Assembly: GCF_000013365.1 (NCBI RefSeq)
Contig: NC_007778.1
Location: 186,001-250,000 of the forward strand
Length of the DNA: 64,000 nucleotides
DNA from: Rhodopseudomonas palustris HaA2
GTDB lineage: Bacteria; Pseudomonadota; Alphaproteobacteria; Rhizobiales; Xanthobacteraceae
Reading direction: 5' to 3'
The notes under the pieces were generated by a model. The model had not been told where the DNA came from. It saw nothing but the letters and a program-made list of their open reading frames with translations, and searched no databases. The position numbers and the translations under genes are program-made. Shown here in pieces: positions 1 to 7,911 of the stretch; the stretch's first letter is position 1, and every line of letters begins with the position of its first letter.

Positions 1-520
1 GCGCCTTGGCGGCGGCGACCGCGGCCTTCGCGCCCTGCTCGTTGGCGCGGTCGTCGTCCAGCACCTGCTGCGACACCGCGCTGGTCTTGATCAGCGCTTC
101 GGCGCGCGCCAGCTTGCGCTCCAGCGCGTCGAGCTGGGCGTCGCGCTGCGCGATCACCGCGACAGCCGCCTCACGCTCGGCTTCGCGCTGCGTGACCAGG
201 CTGGTCGCGGTCTCGATGCCGATGCTGGCCCGCCGCAACTGCGCCTCCGCCTGGCGGCGCTGCGCCTCGAGCTGATCCGTATCCATCCGCGCCAGCACCT
301 GACCCGCGGTGACGAAATCGCCCTCGCGCACGAGAATGTCGCGGATGCGGCCGGCCGACTTCGTGGAAACGTCGATCTCGGTCGCCTCGATCCGGCCGTT
401 GCCGCTGGCGATGCCGGGCGGCAACCCCTTGGCGCCGAACGTTCGCCACGCGAAGTAACCTCCACCCGCAACCGCCACCACGGCGACGATCACGACCCAA
501 CGCATCCAGCTACTTGCCAT
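1..520 (-). CDS. HlyD/EmrA-type membrane fusion protein (N-terminal part, runs off window)
   Basis: Reading leftward from an ATG at 520 gives MASSWMRWVVIVAVVAVAGG and then a continuous frame to the window edge, about 173 residues. One hydrophobic anchor lies at residues 5-25. A biotinyl-lipoyl-like strand pair follows (GNGRIEATEIDVSTKSAGRI, then ILVREGDFVTAGQVLARMD) and then a long Ala/Glu/Arg-rich coiled coil. This is the order of HlyD/YbhG-type periplasmic adaptors that join an inner-membrane pump to an outer-membrane channel. The partner transporter should lie to the left, outside the window. The C-terminal barrel is not visible, so subfamily and substrate cannot be given. Confidence 0.85.
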   Translation of the reverse strand, partial: MASSWMRWVVIVAVVAVAGGGYFAWRTFGAKGLPPGIASGNGRIEATEIDVSTKSAGRIRDILVREGDFVTAGQVLARMDTDQLEAQRRQAEAQLRRASIGIETATSLVTQREAEREAAVAVIAQRDAQLDALERKLARAEALIKTSAVSQQVLDDDRANEQGAKAAVAAAKA

Positions 521-919
521 CGGCCACTTCTCCGGTTGACGCCGCTGCGCGGCGACACCACTCCAATAGTGCCTTCACGACTCGACTAACAGTCTCTTGG
601 CAGTGACCGACTTTGAGAACCTTGACAGTGATCAACTACGGTTGACTAAACATTGAGGCAACTGTGTCCCTCGTGCATCAATCGCCACCTCGACGGTGGT
701 ACGCCACGCGCTCTCGTCGACGCGATCGGCCTACACCCGATGCTGCGGTCGCGGTCCTGCGGTTCACAGGACTATCCGAATGAAGAAGCTGGTGACCGAT
801 ATCACTGCCGCGATCGAAGGCGGAATCAAGGCGGCCGACCCTATGGTCGCCTCCCGTGTCACGATCGCACCGTAATGCCGATCGCCGAAGGGGCCGTCGC
901 CGAGGCTCGACGAGCGCGC
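521..919. other. Intergenic region with operator-like palindrome and a 31-codon frame
   Basis: This gap separates the adaptor start from the end of the phosphoesterase operon. It holds a perfect palindrome at 632-645 (TCAAC, tacg, GTTGA). A rightward TTGACA at 622-627 lies 17 bp before ACTAAA at 645-650, so the palindrome overlaps a possible promoter. At 780-875 a short rightward frame starts MKKLVTDITAAIEGGIKAAD and has coding-like codon use, but it has no clear Shine-Dalgarno site and no family I recognise. It could be a relic. Nothing else was seen. Confidence 0.35.
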
Positions 920-1744
920 TCAGAACTCGGCGCGTTCGAGCGCAGCCTTGTCGTGCAGCGAGAACAGCGGTCCGTCGTACAGGAACGAGCGCTGATGGAT
1001 CACGATGCGGTCGCCCTCGACGCTGACATGCGCGTAGTCCGGCGCCTCATGCGAGCCGGGGATGTGGCCTTCGGTCACGAGATCGAACGCGACCTGATGC
1101 GCCAGCGCGCGCTGGATGTGGAACGGAATGCCGCGCCAGACACCCGCGATCGGCCGGTGCAGATGGCCCATGAACAGATAATCGGGCCGCCGCGTCCGCG
1201 CGATCACCTCCCATTCGGCTTCGGGATTGGCAAGCCGGATCGTATCCATGTAGCGCAGCCCGGTGTCGAACGGCGGGTGATGCTGGAACAGCAGCAACGG
1301 CCGGTCGGTCGGCGCCGAAGTCAGCGCGTGTTCGAGAAACGCCAGCCGGGCGTCGCACAACAGCCCCTCGTGATTGGGTGCGGCTTCGTTCAGCGTGTCG
1401 AGCGTCACAACAGTGGCGGCGTCGAACACCTGCATGGTCTGGACGAAGCCGTCGGCGTCGCGCGGCACGCCCGGGAAATAGCGCGCGAAGCCGTCGCGCT
1501 TGTCGTGATTGCCCATCAGCAGAATCGTCAGCGCACGCAGTTCGCCGAGGACTTCGGCCAACGCTTCATAAGCGGCGTCCTCGCCCCAATGCGCGAGATC
1601 GCCGGTGACGATCACGAAGGCGATCTCCGGGTGGTCGCGATTGATGCAGCCGATTGCGGCCCGCAGCCGCTCGGCGGGATCGAGCCCGTAGATGCGGCGG
1701 CCGCGGGCGACGAAATGAGTGTCGGTCAGAACGACGAATTTCAT
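920..1744 (-). CDS. Calcineurin-like metallophosphoesterase (class III phosphodiesterase type)
   Basis: 274 residues, starting at an ATG that overlaps the previous gene's stop as ATGA. The frame is open further upstream, but that stretch is antisense to the paralogue. The metallophosphoesterase signature is complete: DTH at residues 8-10, GDLAHW with D49, GNHD at 78-81, QHHPP, and GHLH near residue 193. This set binds two metals and is typical of the CpdA/GpdQ group that hydrolyses phosphodiesters. It is the last gene of the leftward Ugp-like operon, so a role in cleaving an imported glycerophosphodiester or similar ester is a reasonable inference. cAMP phosphodiesterase activity is an alternative. 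No signal peptide is seen, so it is likely cytoplasmic. Confidence 0.85.
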   Translation of the reverse strand: MKFVVLTDTHFVARGRRIYGLDPAERLRAAIGCINRDHPEIAFVIVTGDLAHWGEDAAYEALAEVLGELRALTILLMGNHDKRDGFARYFPGVPRDADGFVQTMQVFDAATVVTLDTLNEAAPNHEGLLCDARLAFLEHALTSAPTDRPLLLFQHHPPFDTGLRYMDTIRLANPEAEWEVIARTRRPDYLFMGHLHRPIAGVWRGIPFHIQRALAHQVAFDLVTEGHIPGSHEAPDYAHVSVEGDRIVIHQRSFLYDGPLFSLHDKAALERAEF

Positions 1745-2562
1745 CGCACCATGGTCTCCCGGTCCCAGGCCGTGTATTCGGGCGAGCCTTCCACCCGGAT
1801 CGGGCCGTCGTAGCCGAACTCGACCATGTGGACCGTGACGTAGTCCGCACCGACGAAGCAGACGCCGTAGGATTGCGGCAGGTCGGAGGCGCTCAGCATC
1901 GCCGTTTCGGAGAACAGCGGAAACGATGCGTGATTGGTGCCGCGCAGCGACGAGGTCGGCACGCCGCCGATCGAACCGGCGAGCGGCAGGTGGCAGTGGC
2001 CGAAGAAGACGTGGCGGATCCGGTTCCGATGCGCCCCGACGATGCTGCGGAACGCTGCGCCGTCGCTGAGCCCGATTCGGTCCATCGGGCCGAGATGAGT
2101 CGGCATCGGGTGATGATGCATGAACAGCAGGAACGGGCCGGGGTGTCCGGTCAATTGCCGTTGCAGCCAGACTTGCCGCGCGTCGCAATAGCGGCCCGCA
2201 TGGGTGTTCGGCTCGACCGTGTCGAGGAACAGGCAGCGCCCCGCCGAGACGTCGTGCATGCCCTGGACGAAGCCGCCGTCGTCATATTCGGGAAACACGC
2301 CGAGGAAGACGTCGCGGCGGTCGTGGTTGCCGATGCACAGCCGCGTCGGAATCGGAAACGCGTCGAGCGTCGTCCTGAGCCAGAGATAGTCGTCACGATC
2401 GCCCCAGTCCGACAGATCGCCGGTGATCACCATCAGCTCGGCATCGTGGTGATCGCGCAGCACGTGCGCCAGCGCGCGTTCGAAATTGCGCCGCGGATCG
2501 CGGCCGCCGATCGTCGCCCCTGGCGCCGTCAGATGGATATCGCTGAGCTGGATCAGTTTCAT
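1741..2562 (-). CDS. Calcineurin-like metallophosphoesterase, tandem paralogue
   Basis: 273 residues starting MKLIQLSDIHL. All metallophosphoesterase motifs are present: DIH at 8-10, GDLSDWG, GNHDRRD, MHHHP and GHCH. It resembles the downstream gene in length, motif spacing and many flanking residues, so the two look like a tandem duplication. Its stop overlaps the next start by 4 bp, which points to translational coupling. It lies 59 bp after the binding-protein gene, with a strong hairpin in that gap. In E. coli the ugp operon ends with the glycerophosphodiesterase UgpQ, and these two unrelated phosphoesterases occupy the same position here. Substrate is inferred only. Confidence 0.85.
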   Translation of the reverse strand: MKLIQLSDIHLTAPGATIGGRDPRRNFERALAHVLRDHHDAELMVITGDLSDWGDRDDYLWLRTTLDAFPIPTRLCIGNHDRRDVFLGVFPEYDDGGFVQGMHDVSAGRCLFLDTVEPNTHAGRYCDARQVWLQRQLTGHPGPFLLFMHHHPMPTHLGPMDRIGLSDGAAFRSIVGAHRNRIRHVFFGHCHLPLAGSIGGVPTSSLRGTNHASFPLFSETAMLSASDLPQSYGVCFVGADYVTVHMVEFGYDGPIRVEGSPEYTAWDRETMVR

Positions 2563-2582
2563 GACGTCCTCCCGGAACGAAA

Positions 2583-2606
2583 GCGGAGCGGGCGAGCCCG
2601 CTCCGC
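2583..2606 (-). terminator. 11-bp perfect hairpin between binding-protein and phosphoesterase genes
   Basis: GCGGAGCGGGC at 2583-2593 pairs perfectly with GCCCGCTCCGC at 2596-2606 across a 2-nt loop. There is no U tract. It sits just after the binding-protein stop (2622) inside the operon. Such hairpins often protect the upstream mRNA or partly terminate, which raises binding protein relative to downstream products. The structure is seen; the role is inferred. Confidence 0.6.
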
Positions 2607-2621
2607 GCAGGTTGTTGCGTA

Positions 2622-3902
2622 TCAGCGCGCCGCGCCGACCGATTTCGGCAGCAGCTTCTGCACGTCCTTGGTCATGTCGGCGAGCACCGCGTCCGGCTCC
2701 TTGGCCCGGGTTCCGGTCACGATCGAGTTGAGATGATCCTTGATCACGTCGGTGATCTTGAGGCCGTTGTCGCCCGGGAACGCGTACCATTTGGTCAGCA
2801 GCGCGAGCTGGCTCACCGCGGTGTAGTTGTTCGGGTTCTTCTCGTAGAAGTCCTTCAGATAGACGTCGTTGGCGACCTTGTTGGGCGGCATGTAGCCGGT
2901 GGTCTCCGCCATGATCGCGGCGCCCTTCGGGCCGGTCCAGAACTTCACCACTTCCCAGGCCGCGTCACGCTTGGCCTTGTCCTTGGCGGTGATCAGCACC
3001 ACGTTGCCGCCGGCCGGCAGACGGCCGTTCGGCTTGACCACGTCCGGGAAGATGTGGGTCTTCAGCGTGAACTTGCCGCCGATCATCTGCGTGGTCTTGT
3101 TGAGATCGGAGGTCGAGGTGATGTGGATGCCGGTCTTGCCCGCCGCGAAGGCGGCGCGCATCGACGGCTGGTCGAGATTCGGCATGCCGCCCTCGGTGAC
3201 GAGGCGGGCGATCTGCTTCATGGCGAACTGGCCTTCGGGACCATCGAACGCCACCTTGGTTTCGTCCGCGTTCAGCATGGTGCCGCCGCGGGCGAACACC
3301 GGCGCCTGCCACAGCCAGTTGCCGGTGATGTCCCACGCATAGGTGATGCCGTTATAGTCCGGGCCGAGCGCCTTGACCTTCTTGGCGAGGTCGATCAGGC
3401 CGTCCCAGCTGGTCGGCAGATTGTTCGGATCGCCGCCGACCTGTTTCACCAGATCGACATTGACGTAGACGATCGGCAGCGAGATCGCGAACGGCAGCGC
3501 GTAGACCTTTCCGCTGGCGGTGCCGATGTCGTACATCGCCTGGTGGAAGCCCTGCTTGTCGAAATCCTTTTCGGCGGCGATGTAGCCGTCGAGTTCGGCC
3601 GGAATGTTCTTGTCGACCAGCACGCGGACGCGGTTCAGGCCCTGGAAGGTGACGTCGGGGACCTGATTGGTGACCGCCTCGCGCAGCACCTTCTGGGTGC
3701 CTTCTTCATAGGATTCGTAAGGCGCGCGGAACGTCACCTTGATTTCCGGATGCACCTTGGCGAATTCGGCCGCGATCTGCTTGTGGGTCTCGGTGAACAG
3801 CTCCGGATAGGGATATTGCAGCACGACTTCGGTCTGCGTCTGCGCGTGAGCGCAGCCGGCGGCGAGCGTGAAAGCCGCCGCTGCCATCCAGGTTCGCAAC
3901 AT
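2622..3902 (-). CDS. ugpB: ABC transporter substrate-binding protein, UgpB-like
   Basis: 426 residues with a Sec signal peptide ending in a hydrophobic core and AHA-Q near residue 20. The body is a family 1 extracellular solute-binding protein. UgpB-like landmarks are PFAISLPIVYVNVD near residue 140, a GGNVVLIT segment, and TGYMPPNK near residue 335. These match the positions of PF..STPVLYYN, GGASLWVM and TGYLP in E. coli UgpB. It would capture the ligand in the periplasm for the two permeases and ATPase encoded upstream in the same operon. sn-Glycerol-3-phosphate or a glycerophosphodiester is the best guess; other sugar phosphates or polyols are not excluded. Confidence 0.8.
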   Translation of the reverse strand: MLRTWMAAAAFTLAAGCAHAQTQTEVVLQYPYPELFTETHKQIAAEFAKVHPEIKVTFRAPYESYEEGTQKVLREAVTNQVPDVTFQGLNRVRVLVDKNIPAELDGYIAAEKDFDKQGFHQAMYDIGTASGKVYALPFAISLPIVYVNVDLVKQVGGDPNNLPTSWDGLIDLAKKVKALGPDYNGITYAWDITGNWLWQAPVFARGGTMLNADETKVAFDGPEGQFAMKQIARLVTEGGMPNLDQPSMRAAFAAGKTGIHITSTSDLNKTTQMIGGKFTLKTHIFPDVVKPNGRLPAGGNVVLITAKDKAKRDAAWEVVKFWTGPKGAAIMAETTGYMPPNKVANDVYLKDFYEKNPNNYTAVSQLALLTKWYAFPGDNGLKITDVIKDHLNSIVTGTRAKEPDAVLADMTKDVQKLLPKSVGAAR

Positions 3903-3932
3903 GATCGATCTCCTTGTGTGTGAGGGACGTCG

Positions 3933-4769
3933 TTATTTCAGGCCGGTCATCGTGATGCCTTCGATGAACCGGCGCTGGGCGAGCAGGAAGGCCACGACCA
4001 GCGGCGTGATGATCACCAGCGCCGCGGCCATCAGCGGGCCGTAATTGGTGCCGGCCTCGGCGTTGCGGAAATGCGCGACCGCGAGCGGCGGCGTCCGCAA
4101 TTGCTCGCTGTTGAGCACGATCAGCGGCCAGAAGTAGTCGTTCCAGTGGGCGACCACCGAGAAGATGCCGAAGGCGGTGACCGCCGGGATCGCGGTCGGC
4201 AGCATCACCCGCCAGACGATGCCGAATTCGGAGATGCCGTCCATCCGCGCAGCGTCGATCAGATCGTCGGGCACGGTCATGAAGAACTGCCGCATCAGGA
4301 AGATGCCGAACACCGAGATGGTGAAGGGCAGCACCAGCGCCGCGTAGCTGTCGAGCGCGCCGATCTGGTGCAGCAGCAGGAACACCGGGATCGCGGTCGC
4401 CTGCGGCGGAATCAGAATGCCGAACAGCACCAGTGCGAACAACGTCTTGCGCCCGACGAAGCGCAGCTTCGCCAGCGCATAGGCCGCCGGCAAGGCGACC
4501 AGCACCTGCAGCGCGAAGATCGACACCGTGACGATCAGGCCGTTGAGCAGGAAGCGCCCGAGATTGGACTTGGCAAAGGCCTCCTGCAGATTGTCCCACA
4601 GGGCGAAGTGATGCGGGATCAGATGCACGTCGCTGGTGTAGATCTCGGCCGGCGGCTTCGACGCAGTCGAGATCATCCAGATGAACGGCGTCAGCACCAC
4701 CAGCGCCCCGCACAGCAGCACGACATGGCGCAGCACCGCCCAGGGGTTCGGCTTCAGCGCGTCGATCAT
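3933..4769 (-). CDS. ugpE: ABC transporter permease, UgpE/MalG-like
   Basis: 278 residues, six hydrophobic segments and the cytoplasmic EAA loop, seen as DAARMDGISEFGIVWRVMLP, which contacts the ATPase. The chosen start, MIDALKPNPW at 4769, overlaps the upstream permease by 4 bp (ATGA). Longer starts would run into that gene. It would form the inner-membrane channel with the UgpA-like partner. The C terminus RRFIEGITMTGLK is typical of MalG/UgpE proteins. It lies third in a leftward operon of ATPase, UgpA-like, UgpE-like and binding protein. Confidence 0.85.
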   Translation of the reverse strand: MIDALKPNPWAVLRHVVLLCGALVVLTPFIWMISTASKPPAEIYTSDVHLIPHHFALWDNLQEAFAKSNLGRFLLNGLIVTVSIFALQVLVALPAAYALAKLRFVGRKTLFALVLFGILIPPQATAIPVFLLLHQIGALDSYAALVLPFTISVFGIFLMRQFFMTVPDDLIDAARMDGISEFGIVWRVMLPTAIPAVTAFGIFSVVAHWNDYFWPLIVLNSEQLRTPPLAVAHFRNAEAGTNYGPLMAAALVIITPLVVAFLLAQRRFIEGITMTGLK

Positions 4770-5710
4770 GTGTGCACCTGTCGGGCGGCGAGGCGGGCCT
4801 TGACCAGGGTCAGCGCCAGCACGAACACCAGGAACACCACGGTCAGCGCCGCGGCATAGCCGGAGCGGAAGAACTCGAAGCCTTCCATGTACATGGTGTG
4901 GATCAGCACTTCGGTGGATTTGGACGGCCCGCCTTTGGTGAGGACGTGCACGGTGTCGAACACCTGGAAGGAGCGAATGCCGGTGATTACCACGACGAAC
5001 ACCGTGACCGGCCCGAGCAGCGGCCAGGTCACCAGCCTGAACCGCGACCAGGCGCTGCCGGCGCCATCGATCTCGGCGGCGTCGTAGAGCGATTTCGGGA
5101 TCGAGACCAGGCCGGCGAGGAACAGCACCATGTTGAAGCCGAGCGCCTGCCAGATGCCGATCACACACAGCGAGAACAGCGCCGTGTTGCGGTCCTGCAG
5201 CCAGCCATGCGCGGGCAGCCCGACGCTGCGCAGCAGCCCGTTCACCAGCCCGAATTGCGGATGCAGCATGAATTCCCAGACGATCGCCATCGCGATCAGC
5301 GTCGCCATCACCGGCAGGAAATACACCATGCGATAGAAGCCGCGCAGCCCGGCGCCGCTCTGGATCAGCAGCGCCACGCCGAGCCCGAGCGCGACTGCGC
5401 CCGGCACCACGATCACCACATAGGTCAGCGTATTGGCCAGCGAGATCCAGAACACCTTGTCGGCGAACATCTCCTGATAATTGGCGAGCCCGATCCAGCC
5501 GAGCGACGGCGCGCCGAGCTGGTAGTCGGTGAACGACAGCGCGATGACGCCGAGGAGCGGCCCGAGCAGCATCAGCAGCATCAGCACGAAGGCGGGCCCG
5601 ACCAGCCCATAGGCGGCGGCATGGCCGAGCCGCGGTGAGCGTCGGGCGGCGACGGCGGAAGCCGGCCGCGCCAGCGGAAGCGTGCCGAGGGTGGAGGCGG
5701 CGTCAGACAC
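4766..5710 (-). CDS. ugpA: ABC transporter permease, UgpA/MalF-like
   Basis: 314 residues from a GTG at 5710 that overlaps the end of the ATPase gene by 8 bp. An upstream ATG in the same frame lies deep inside the ATPase gene and was not used. Six membrane segments follow a short N-terminal tail. The EAA loop reads SLYDAAEIDGAGSAWSRFRL, and the motif FNMVLFLAGL precedes it. Together with the UgpE-like protein it forms the translocation pore. The tight overlaps show that the importer subunits are co-translated. Confidence 0.85.
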   Translation of the reverse strand: MSDAASTLGTLPLARPASAVAARRSPRLGHAAAYGLVGPAFVLMLLMLLGPLLGVIALSFTDYQLGAPSLGWIGLANYQEMFADKVFWISLANTLTYVVIVVPGAVALGLGVALLIQSGAGLRGFYRMVYFLPVMATLIAMAIVWEFMLHPQFGLVNGLLRSVGLPAHGWLQDRNTALFSLCVIGIWQALGFNMVLFLAGLVSIPKSLYDAAEIDGAGSAWSRFRLVTWPLLGPVTVFVVVITGIRSFQVFDTVHVLTKGGPSKSTEVLIHTMYMEGFEFFRSGYAAALTVVFLVFVLALTLVKARLAARQVHT

Positions 5711-6860
5711 TGGCCACCTCCCGCGCGCGATGCGTCGCTGCCGGCGGCTTGGTCTCGATCCGTTTGCCGGCGGCATCGAACAGCCGAATGGCGTCGGGCG
5801 GGACGCCGAACCGCGTGCTGCTGCCGAGCGGCGGCAACGCGCGAACGTCACCGATCCGCGCCAGCACCGGGGTCGGCATGCCGTCGACACCGAGATGCAC
5901 GAAGGCTTCGGCGCCCATGTTTTCGACATGCACCACGGCGCCGGCGAACGCGCCCGTGGCGCCGAGCTCGATCCGTTCGGGGCGGATGCCGATCCGGCAG
6001 GGCCGCGCCATCCCCGGGACTGCGACGCCGAGCGAATGCCCGAGCATTTCGACAGCGCCGTCGGTGCGGATGTGACCGGGAAACACGTTGATCTTGGGAC
6101 TGCCGACGAATTCGGCGACGCGGATGTCGCGCGGGTTGTCGTAGACCTCGGCGGGGCGGCCGACCTGCACCAGTTCGCCGCCGATCATCACCGCGATCCG
6201 GCCGGACATCGTCATCGCCTCGGCCTGGTCGTGGGTGACGTAGACGAAGGTGGTGCCGAGCCGGCGATGCAGCTGGGCGATTTCGGCGCGCATGTGGACG
6301 CGCAGCTTGGCGTCGAGATTGGACAGCGGCTCGTCGAACAGGAACGCCACCGGCTGCCGCACGATGGCGCGGCCGACCGCAACGCGCTGGCGCTGGCCGC
6401 CGGAGAGCTGGCCGGGCTTGCGCTTGAGATAGGCCGAGAGTTCGAGCTGGGCGGCGACGCGCTCGACCTCGCCGCGGATCTCGCGCTCGATGCGGTGGCG
6501 GTTCGGCAGCAGCCGGCCGAGCGCCGGCAGCCGCTCCAGCGTCGACAGCCGCTTCATCCGCAGCGGCACCGCGATGTTGTCGTAGACGCTGAGATGCGGA
6601 TACAGCGCGTAGGACTGGAACACCATGGCGAGATTGCGCTGGCTCGGCCGCACGCCATCGACCGGCTGTCCGCCGATCGTCACGGCACCGGAGGTCTGCG
6701 GTTCGAGCCCGGCGATGATCCGCAACAGGGTCGACTTGCCGCAGCCGGACGGCCCGACCAGCGAGACGAATTCGCCGTCCTCGATCGTCAGATCGACGCC
6801 CTTCAGCACGTCGGTGGCGTCGAAGGATTTGCGGATCGCACTGAGTTCGATTCTCGCCAT
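5703..6860 (-). CDS. ugpC: ABC transporter ATP-binding protein, UgpC/MalK-like
   Basis: 385 residues. Walker A is GPSGCGKST, the Q-loop lies in MVFQSYALYPHL, the signature is LSGGQRQRVAVGRA, Walker B is VAFLFDEPLSNLDA, and the switch is THDQ. A C-terminal OB-type regulatory domain (roughly residues 245-385) marks the MalK/UgpC family. The start MARIELSAIRKS at 6860 is preferred because GAGGAG lies 8-9 bp upstream; a GTG 11 codons earlier lacks this. About 27 residues near MKRLSTLERLPALGRLLPNR are inserted between the Q-loop and signature. This is the first gene of the operon and it diverges from a LysR gene. Confidence 0.85.
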   Translation of the reverse strand: MARIELSAIRKSFDATDVLKGVDLTIEDGEFVSLVGPSGCGKSTLLRIIAGLEPQTSGAVTIGGQPVDGVRPSQRNLAMVFQSYALYPHLSVYDNIAVPLRMKRLSTLERLPALGRLLPNRHRIEREIRGEVERVAAQLELSAYLKRKPGQLSGGQRQRVAVGRAIVRQPVAFLFDEPLSNLDAKLRVHMRAEIAQLHRRLGTTFVYVTHDQAEAMTMSGRIAVMIGGELVQVGRPAEVYDNPRDIRVAEFVGSPKINVFPGHIRTDGAVEMLGHSLGVAVPGMARPCRIGIRPERIELGATGAFAGAVVHVENMGAEAFVHLGVDGMPTPVLARIGDVRALPPLGSSTRFGVPPDAIRLFDAAGKRIETKPPAATHRAREVASV

Positions 6861-6913
6861 ACCGCCTGCTCCTCGATTGCGATCGATAAGCACGTGGGTA
6901 AGGGCGCCCCCTG

Positions 6914-6931
6914 ACAGTCACATAACAGTCA
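6914..6931. promoter_or_regulatory. Direct repeat ACAGTCA x2 in the divergent ugp/lysR promoter region
   Basis: ACAGTCA occurs at 6914-6920 and again at 6925-6931, 11 bp apart, so both copies face the same side of the helix. They lie in the short gap between the importer ATPase gene and the LysR-type regulator. This is a plausible binding region for that regulator, but the match to a LysR T-N11-A box is not exact. Confidence 0.35.
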
Positions 6932-6994
6932 ACAGCTTTGCTTATGCTCTCCGCGACATTTCCTTTCGAGGCGCGCGACCTTGTCACGAAGACG

Positions 6995-7900
6995 ATGGCC
7001 GCCACGGCCGGGGAGCACCTTGCCGGCATGGCCCTGACATCGGCGCGAATGCGCGCAATCAACGCCGTATTCGAGACCGGCAGCTTTGCCGCGGCCGCGC
7101 GGCACATCGGCGTGTCGCAATCGGCCGTCGCCCAATCGGTGCGCGAGCTGGAGGCCGAATTCGACGTGGCGCTGTTCGAGCGCCACGGTTCGAGCCTGAT
7201 CCCGACCTCGCTGTGCCGCCAGCTCTACGGCGCGACCAGCAAGATGCAGGCGGTGGAAGCCGACGCGCTGTCGATCCTGCAGCAGCGCGGCGAACTGGCC
7301 GGCGGCGAACTGCGCGTCGGCCTCGGCAATTCGATGCCCGGCATGGCGCTGATCGCCGCGTTCAAGCGGCTGTATCCGAAAGTGCAGGTGGCGATCGAGA
7401 TCGGGAGCTGGTCGGCGATCGTCGCGGCCGTGGTCGAACAGCGCGTCGATATCGGCGTGCTGCCCGAGGTGCCGGCGGACAAGCGCTTTCGCCGCGAAAT
7501 CTGTCTCGCGCAGCGCGTCGTCGCGCTGTGCCACCCGGACCATCCGCTGCAGGGGCGCGAGCAGGTCGGGATCGCCGAACTGACGCAATATCCCCTGGTG
7601 TTCCGGTCGCGCGACTCCTCGACGCAACGCACGGTCGACCGCGCCTTCCGCGACAAGGGCTTGCGCCCGGCGCCGTCACTGATCGTCAACACCCGCGAAG
7701 GGATTCTCGAAGCCGTCGCCAATCAGCTCGGCATCGGTTTCATGTGGGAGCAGGGCTCGAGCCGGACCGACGGCATCGCGCGGATCTCGGTGCCGGAACT
7801 CGACGCCGAAGTGCCGGAATGCATCTTCGCCCTCGCCGGCAAGAAGGGCCGGCTGGTCGAACTGTTCTTCCTCGCCCGCGGCACGCATGGCGTCGCGTAG
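6995..7900 (+). CDS. LysR-family transcriptional regulator
   Basis: About 301 residues from the ATG at 6995. Starts at 6944 and 7028 are also possible, the latter giving MALTSARMRAINAVFETGSF and 290 residues. The winged HTH is clear: FAAAARHIGVSQSAVAQSVRELEAEFDVALFER. A type 2 periplasmic-binding-like effector domain follows, with DIGVLPEVPADKRF and LVFRSRDSSTQRTVDRAF. It is transcribed away from the Ugp-like importer and most likely controls that operon in response to its ligand or a metabolite. The gene ends 11 bp before the convergent helicase gene. Confidence 0.85.
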   Translation: MAATAGEHLAGMALTSARMRAINAVFETGSFAAAARHIGVSQSAVAQSVRELEAEFDVALFERHGSSLIPTSLCRQLYGATSKMQAVEADALSILQQRGELAGGELRVGLGNSMPGMALIAAFKRLYPKVQVAIEIGSWSAIVAAVVEQRVDIGVLPEVPADKRFRREICLAQRVVALCHPDHPLQGREQVGIAELTQYPLVFRSRDSSTQRTVDRAFRDKGLRPAPSLIVNTREGILEAVANQLGIGFMWEQGSSRTDGIARISVPELDAEVPECIFALAGKKGRLVELFFLARGTHGVA

Positions 7901-7911
7901 TTGGCGTCCTG

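Noticed and set aside
653-1813. Rightward open frame of about 386 codons
   Set aside because: It lies antisense to the metallophosphoesterase, whose motifs are complete. The antisense product has no recognisable domain.
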